Positions 3,625 through 6,311 of a stretch of 6,311 nucleotides of DNA are shown piece after piece. Under the pieces are notes generated by a model. The model searched no databases and had not been told where the DNA came from. It saw only the letters and a list, made by a program, of their open reading frames with translations. Positions within the stretch are counted from its first letter, which is position 1; each line of letters starts with the position of its first letter. Origin of the DNA: Natronohydrobacter sp. (lineage in GTDB: Bacteria; Pseudomonadota; Alphaproteobacteria; Rhodobacterales; Rhodobacteraceae); NCBI GenBank assembly GCA_007116445.1, contig SKIM01000002.1, positions 1 to 6,311 of the forward strand, given 5' to 3'. The position numbers and the translations under genes are program-made.

Positions 3625-6311
3625 TCGGCAGCCTTTCCCAGTGTCGGGCGCGCGGCGATCAACTGGTGCAGTTTCGCGGCGAGTACGCGGACATTGGGTT
3701 CCAATACCATCGAATCATGGTCGCCCGGAACCTCGAATATCTGCAGGTTTTTCGCGAAGGGCGACCAGCCGTTATCGGGCAGGACATACTCCTTGGCGCG
3801 GCTGACCCAGGCCCCTTTCGTGACGCGCCAATGCTGGTCAAGTGCCGGGCGGAAGAGCACCAGATTGCCCGCCCAGGGCTGCACCTGATAGGCCGCCACC
3901 GCACGGCGAAACGCAGCTTCGATCGCGGCATTATGGAAAGCATCGTCACTGTCGATGGCAGGGCCTTGCGCGAGACTGTCCTGCCACGCGCGGCGCGCGC
4001 GCCACCATTCCAGCGCATAGCCCGGCCCCTTGCGGTGGAATTCGGCAAGCTTGATCAGCAACCGGTCGGGTCTGGACAGCCGCGGCGTGACCGGCAGGGG
4101 CGTGTCGAGGAGCGCCACGATCTCGACGCTTTCGCCCGCCGCTTCAAGCTGGCGCGCGATTTCATAGGCGGTGATCCCGCCGCCCGAAAAGCCGCCCAAC
4201 AGATAGGGCCCATGCGGCTGGACCTGCCGCATCTCGGCGATGTAATCGGCGGCGGCGTCCTCGATGCGGTCATGGGGGGCGGCGCCCCCGAACAGGCCAC
4301 GCGCCTGCAGCCCGTAAAAGGGTCGGTCGCGGCCCAGCAGCATCGCCAGATGGCGCAGGTTGAGCACATTGCCGAACATGCCTGCGACCAGAAAGAAGGG
4401 GCGGCGCGGCCCGCCTTCGCCTTCATGCATCGCCACCAGATGGGTGAAACGGCGCAGTGGCGTGGGGCTGCGTGGGGCAGCATCCGGGCCGGTTTCAGCG
4501 CCCGTCGCATCCGTGATGATCCGCGCGCAGGCGGCGATGGTGGGGGCTTCAAAGAGCACTGACATCGGGAAATCGACCCCGAAGGCCTTGCGGATCTGCG
4601 CAAAGAGCCGCACCGCGATCAGGGAATGACCGCCGAGATCGAAGAAATCATCCTCGACCCCGATATCTTCGACACCCAGAAGGTCTGACCAGAAGCCTGC
4701 GAGCATGCGCTCCACGTCATTGCGCGGAGCGATGAAATCACTCGCAAGTGTGGGGCGTGCGTAGCGGGTGGTCAGCCGGTCGCGCTGGGCTGTGCGGTCA
4801 AGCTGTGCGCGCAGCGTGCCTGGCGCGATGGAGGAGACGATCAGCCGCGTGTGGTCCTGTGTCAGGGCGCGCAGGAAGGCCTCGGCCCCTTCCTGCGGGG
4901 TGATGCCAAGCGCCAGCATCTCGCGCAGGCGTTCTTCGGCGGGCGACAATGTGCTGCGGGTGGGGGCAGCATCCCGTTCGATCTCACTTGCGCGGATCGG
5001 GGCGCTATCGGCGAAACTGCCCGCGCTCAGCCGCTTGACGGTGAAGCTTTCGATCTCGGCCAGCACCGTACCGTCCGGGGTCGCAAGGGTCACGTCGAAA
5101 CTGGCAAATCCGGGCTCTGCGCCGCGGCGCAGGCGGGCATGGCTGACCAGATCGGCGGGCAGCGCCTGCCAGACCGTGATCCGGCCATAGGACAGCGGCA
5201 CCCAGAGATTTGCGCCGCCATAGCCGGGGATCAGCTCCATTGCCCAGCCGGTCGCCAGATCCATCAGCGCCGGGTGCAGGATATGGCCTGCGGTCAGATC
5301 GCTGTGAAACTGTTCCGGCAGGGACAGATGCGCGAGCCCTTCGCCAGATCCGTAAGCCAGCCGGGTCAGCACGCGCCAGCGCGGCCCGAAGGCCAGATGC
5401 GCCTCTTGCGGGCTGACCAGCCCCGGCCCCGCGCGTTGGTCGGGGCAGGCGGCGCTGATCGCGGCCAGATCCAGCGCAGCGGGTGCGGGCTGTGGCTCCG
5501 GGCGCAGCTGGGCCTGCGCATTGAGCACGAAGCCTGCGCTGCCGTCCTCGGTCACATCGCTGCGCAGGCTGAAGCGGTAGCCCGTCTCGGTCCGTTCCAG
5601 TGTCGCGCGCAGCAAGCGGGGATCCGTGACCGTCACGGCGCGGAAGAAATAGAGATCCTCGATCGCGAAAGCGCCGATCTCGCCCTGCGCGCGCAGGGCC
5701 TGTGCCGCGACGTCGAGATAGGCCGTGCCCGGCAGCACCGCCATGCCGTCGCGGGTACGATGCTCATCGACGACCCAGGCTTGCGCATCGAGCCGCAGGC
5801 TGAGGCGACGATTGCCGCGCGGGTCGACATCCATCTGGTCGATCAGCGGCAGGTCGCAAGGCGTCGCAGGCGCTTGCGGCAGCGTGCCGAGGCGCTGGGC
5901 CATGGCATCGGCGGCCATCCCCGCTTCGGCCCAGATCCCCCAGTTCAGCGTCAGGACACGGGTCTTGCCGCCAATGCGGGACTGCGCATAGGCATCGAGA
6001 TAGGCATTCGCCGCGACATAATCGACCTGTCCGGCAGGCGCGGTCAGCGTCGAGGTCGAGGAAAACAGCACCATCACCTGCAGCGCGCCATCGGGCAGCA
6101 GCGCGTCGATGACATGCAGCCCATGCAGCTTGGGTGCAAAGACGCTTTCGATATCGGCTGTGGATTTCGCCAGAAGCGGCGCGTCATGCAGCGCACCTGC
6201 CGCATGGATCAACCCGTAGGGCGCGCCAAAATCCGCGGTGGCCCTGTCCAGCGCGGTGCGCATCTCGTCGATATTGGCGACATCGGCCTGCACGGCCTGC
6301 ACCGCCCCGCC
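3621..6311 (-). CDS. Modular polyketide synthase, C-terminal part (KR-DH-carrier-TE), 5' end outside window
   Basis: This is the terminal module of a type I PKS, which reduces and dehydrates a carrier-bound beta-keto chain and then releases it. The frame is open to the window edge (GGC GGG GCG GTG...). The GTG at 6302 is internal, not a start, because typical KR sequence continues through it; KS, AT and the NADPH-binding glycine motif would lie upstream. Residues are numbered from the edge. KR about 1-143 has Lys61, Ser84/85, Tyr98 and Asn102 in YVAAN. A DH-like double hotdog at about 145-428 has His184 and Asp351 (HPALMD). At about 462-506, GITPQEG and IVSS resemble the C-terminal element of a KR. 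The carrier at about 527-600 has Ser563 in DLGGHSL. The TE at about 637-890 has Ser709 in GGFSGGG, Asp736 in ALLDTP and His865 in GDHDSM. All expected catalytic residues are present. The TGA stop overlaps the next gene's ATG. Chemistry is family knowledge; substrate is unknown. Confidence 0.93.
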   Translation of the reverse strand, partial: GGAVQAVQADVANIDEMRTALDRATADFGAPYGLIHAAGALHDAPLLAKSTADIESVFAPKLHGLHVIDALLPDGALQVMVLFSSTSTLTAPAGQVDYVAANAYLDAYAQSRIGGKTRVLTLNWGIWAEAGMAADAMAQRLGTLPQAPATPCDLPLIDQMDVDPRGNRRLSLRLDAQAWVVDEHRTRDGMAVLPGTAYLDVAAQALRAQGEIGAFAIEDLYFFRAVTVTDPRLLRATLERTETGYRFSLRSDVTEDGSAGFVLNAQAQLRPEPQPAPAALDLAAISAACPDQRAGPGLVSPQEAHLAFGPRWRVLTRLAYGSGEGLAHLSLPEQFHSDLTAGHILHPALMDLATGWAMELIPGYGGANLWVPLSYGRITVWQALPADLVSHARLRRGAEPGFASFDVTLATPDGTVLAEIESFTVKRLSAGSFADSAPIRASEIERDAAPTRSTLSPAEERLREMLALGITPQEGAEAFLRALTQDHTRLIVSSIAPGTLRAQLDRTAQRDRLTTRYARPTLASDFIAPRNDVERMLAGFWSDLLGVEDIGVEDDFFDLGGHSLIAVRLFAQIRKAFGVDFPMSVLFEAPTIAACARIITDATGAETGPDAAPRSPTPLRRFTHLVAMHEGEGGPRRPFFLVAGMFGNVLNLRHLAMLLGRDRPFYGLQARGLFGGAAPHDRIEDAAADYIAEMRQVQPHGPYLLGGFSGGGITAYEIARQLEAAGESVEIVALLDTPLPVTPRLSRPDRLLIKLAEFHRKGPGYALEWWRARRAWQDSLAQGPAIDSDDAFHNAAIEAAFRRAVAAYQVQPWAGNLVLFRPALDQHWRVTKGAWVSRAKEYVLPDNGWSPFAKNLQIFEVPGDHDSMVLEPNVRVLAAKLHQLIAARPTLGKAAE
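3632..3639 (-). promoter_or_regulatory. Shine-Dalgarno of the glycosyltransferase gene
   Basis: GGGAAAGG on the minus strand ends seven bases before the ATG at 3624. It lies inside the last codons of the PKS gene, and the two genes share ATGA. Together these indicate translational coupling and fix the glycosyltransferase start. Confidence 0.7.
3642..4403 (-). other. C-terminal type I thioesterase domain of the PKS
   Basis: Residues 637-890 of the visible PKS show an alpha/beta-hydrolase thioesterase: FFLVAGMFGN (oxyanion-side loop), GGFSGGG with nucleophile Ser709, ALLDTP with Asp736, and PGDHDSM with His865. A Trp/Arg-rich lid segment (about 753-777) lies between Asp and His. It releases the finished chain by hydrolysis or cyclisation, or to another nucleophile. 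Which of these occurs cannot be read here. Its presence marks this module as the end of a PKS line. Confidence 0.9.
4512..4733 (-). other. Carrier protein domain with phosphopantetheine serine
   Basis: Residues 527-600 of the visible PKS form one helical carrier with Ser563 in FFDLGGHSLIAVRL, codon TCC at 4625-4623. The LGGHSL form is more usual in peptidyl carriers than in PKS acyl carriers (LGxDSL), which fits a hybrid PKS/NRPS system. It needs a phosphopantetheinyl transferase encoded elsewhere. Confidence 0.92.
5022..5885 (-). other. PKS dehydratase domain placed between the KR body and its C-terminal element
   Basis: Residues 143-430 of the visible PKS form a PKS-DH double hotdog. Catalytic His184 lies in DEHRTRDGMAVLPGTAYL and catalytic Asp351 in HPALMDLATG; both are present, so dehydration of the KR product to an enoyl chain is expected. 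The domain ends near VLAEIESFTVKRLS. It lies between the KR core (LNWGIWAEAG at 122-131) and the segment GITPQEGAEAFLRAL (469-483) that usually closes a KR. The His-to-Gly distance is one residue longer than the textbook HxxxGxxxxP. Confidence 0.82.

Noticed and set aside
2625..3630. Terminator or internal promoter between the genes
   Set aside because: The junctions are a 4-base overlap and a 3-base gap. No hairpin with a T run and no promoter-like boxes can be supported there.
3666..4562. Plus-strand open frame of 298 codons
   Set aside because: It is antisense to the thioesterase and carrier region, whose catalytic residues are all in place. No motif is visible in the plus-strand product.
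6300..6302. GTG as the start of the PKS gene
   Set aside because: The frame continues to the window edge and the residues around it are internal KR sequence. The KR catalytic fold needs the upstream NADPH-binding part.
1..6311. Insertion sequences, CRISPR, tRNA or long repeats
   Set aside because: Practically every base is in one of three minus-strand coding frames. I saw no terminal inverted repeats, repeat-spacer pattern or RNA gene.

Overview
The window is a strongly GC-rich, gene-dense piece of a secondary-metabolite cluster. Base composition and codon choice (third positions mostly G/C) suggest a proteobacterium, plausibly an alphaproteobacterium such as a Rhodobacterales member. That placement is an inference from style, not from a marker gene. 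All three supported genes lie on the minus strand, so transcription runs from position 6311 towards 1, and both outer genes are cut by the window edges.

Layout in transcription order: (1) 6311-3621, the C-terminal 896 residues of a modular polyketide synthase with KR, DH, the C-terminal element of the KR, a carrier protein and a thioesterase; (2) 3624-2632, a complete GT2-family glycosyltransferase of 330 residues; (3) 2628-1, the first 876 residues of a nonribosomal peptide synthetase-like protein with a formyltransferase, a shortened condensation-like region, the N-terminal part of an adenylation domain, and a luciferase-like flavin monooxygenase embedded in that adenylation domain. The NRPS gene stays open to position 1 with no stop, so an ORF search that demands a stop codon would miss it; I translated it codon by codon from the reverse complement.

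The genes are packed as one operon. The first two share a 4-base ATGA stop/start overlap. The second and third are 3 bases apart, and the Shine-Dalgarno of the third runs into the stop codon of the second. There is no intergenic space for a promoter or terminator, so the promoter must lie beyond 6311.

Working model (inference): the NRPS protein activates an amino acid or similar acid, oxidises it through the embedded flavoenzyme and may N-formylate it. The PKS performs a late reductive/dehydrative extension, and its TE releases the product. The GT2 enzyme adds a sugar to the product or an intermediate. The most notable structural point is that both megasynthases carry a catalytic domain nested inside another domain: LLM inside A, and DH inside KR. 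The LLM family in NRPS/PKS proteins (MupA/Atu3671 type) is known, so the parts are not new. The combination with a formyltransferase, a half condensation domain and a translationally coupled GT2 may mark an uncharacterised glycosylated polyketide-peptide.
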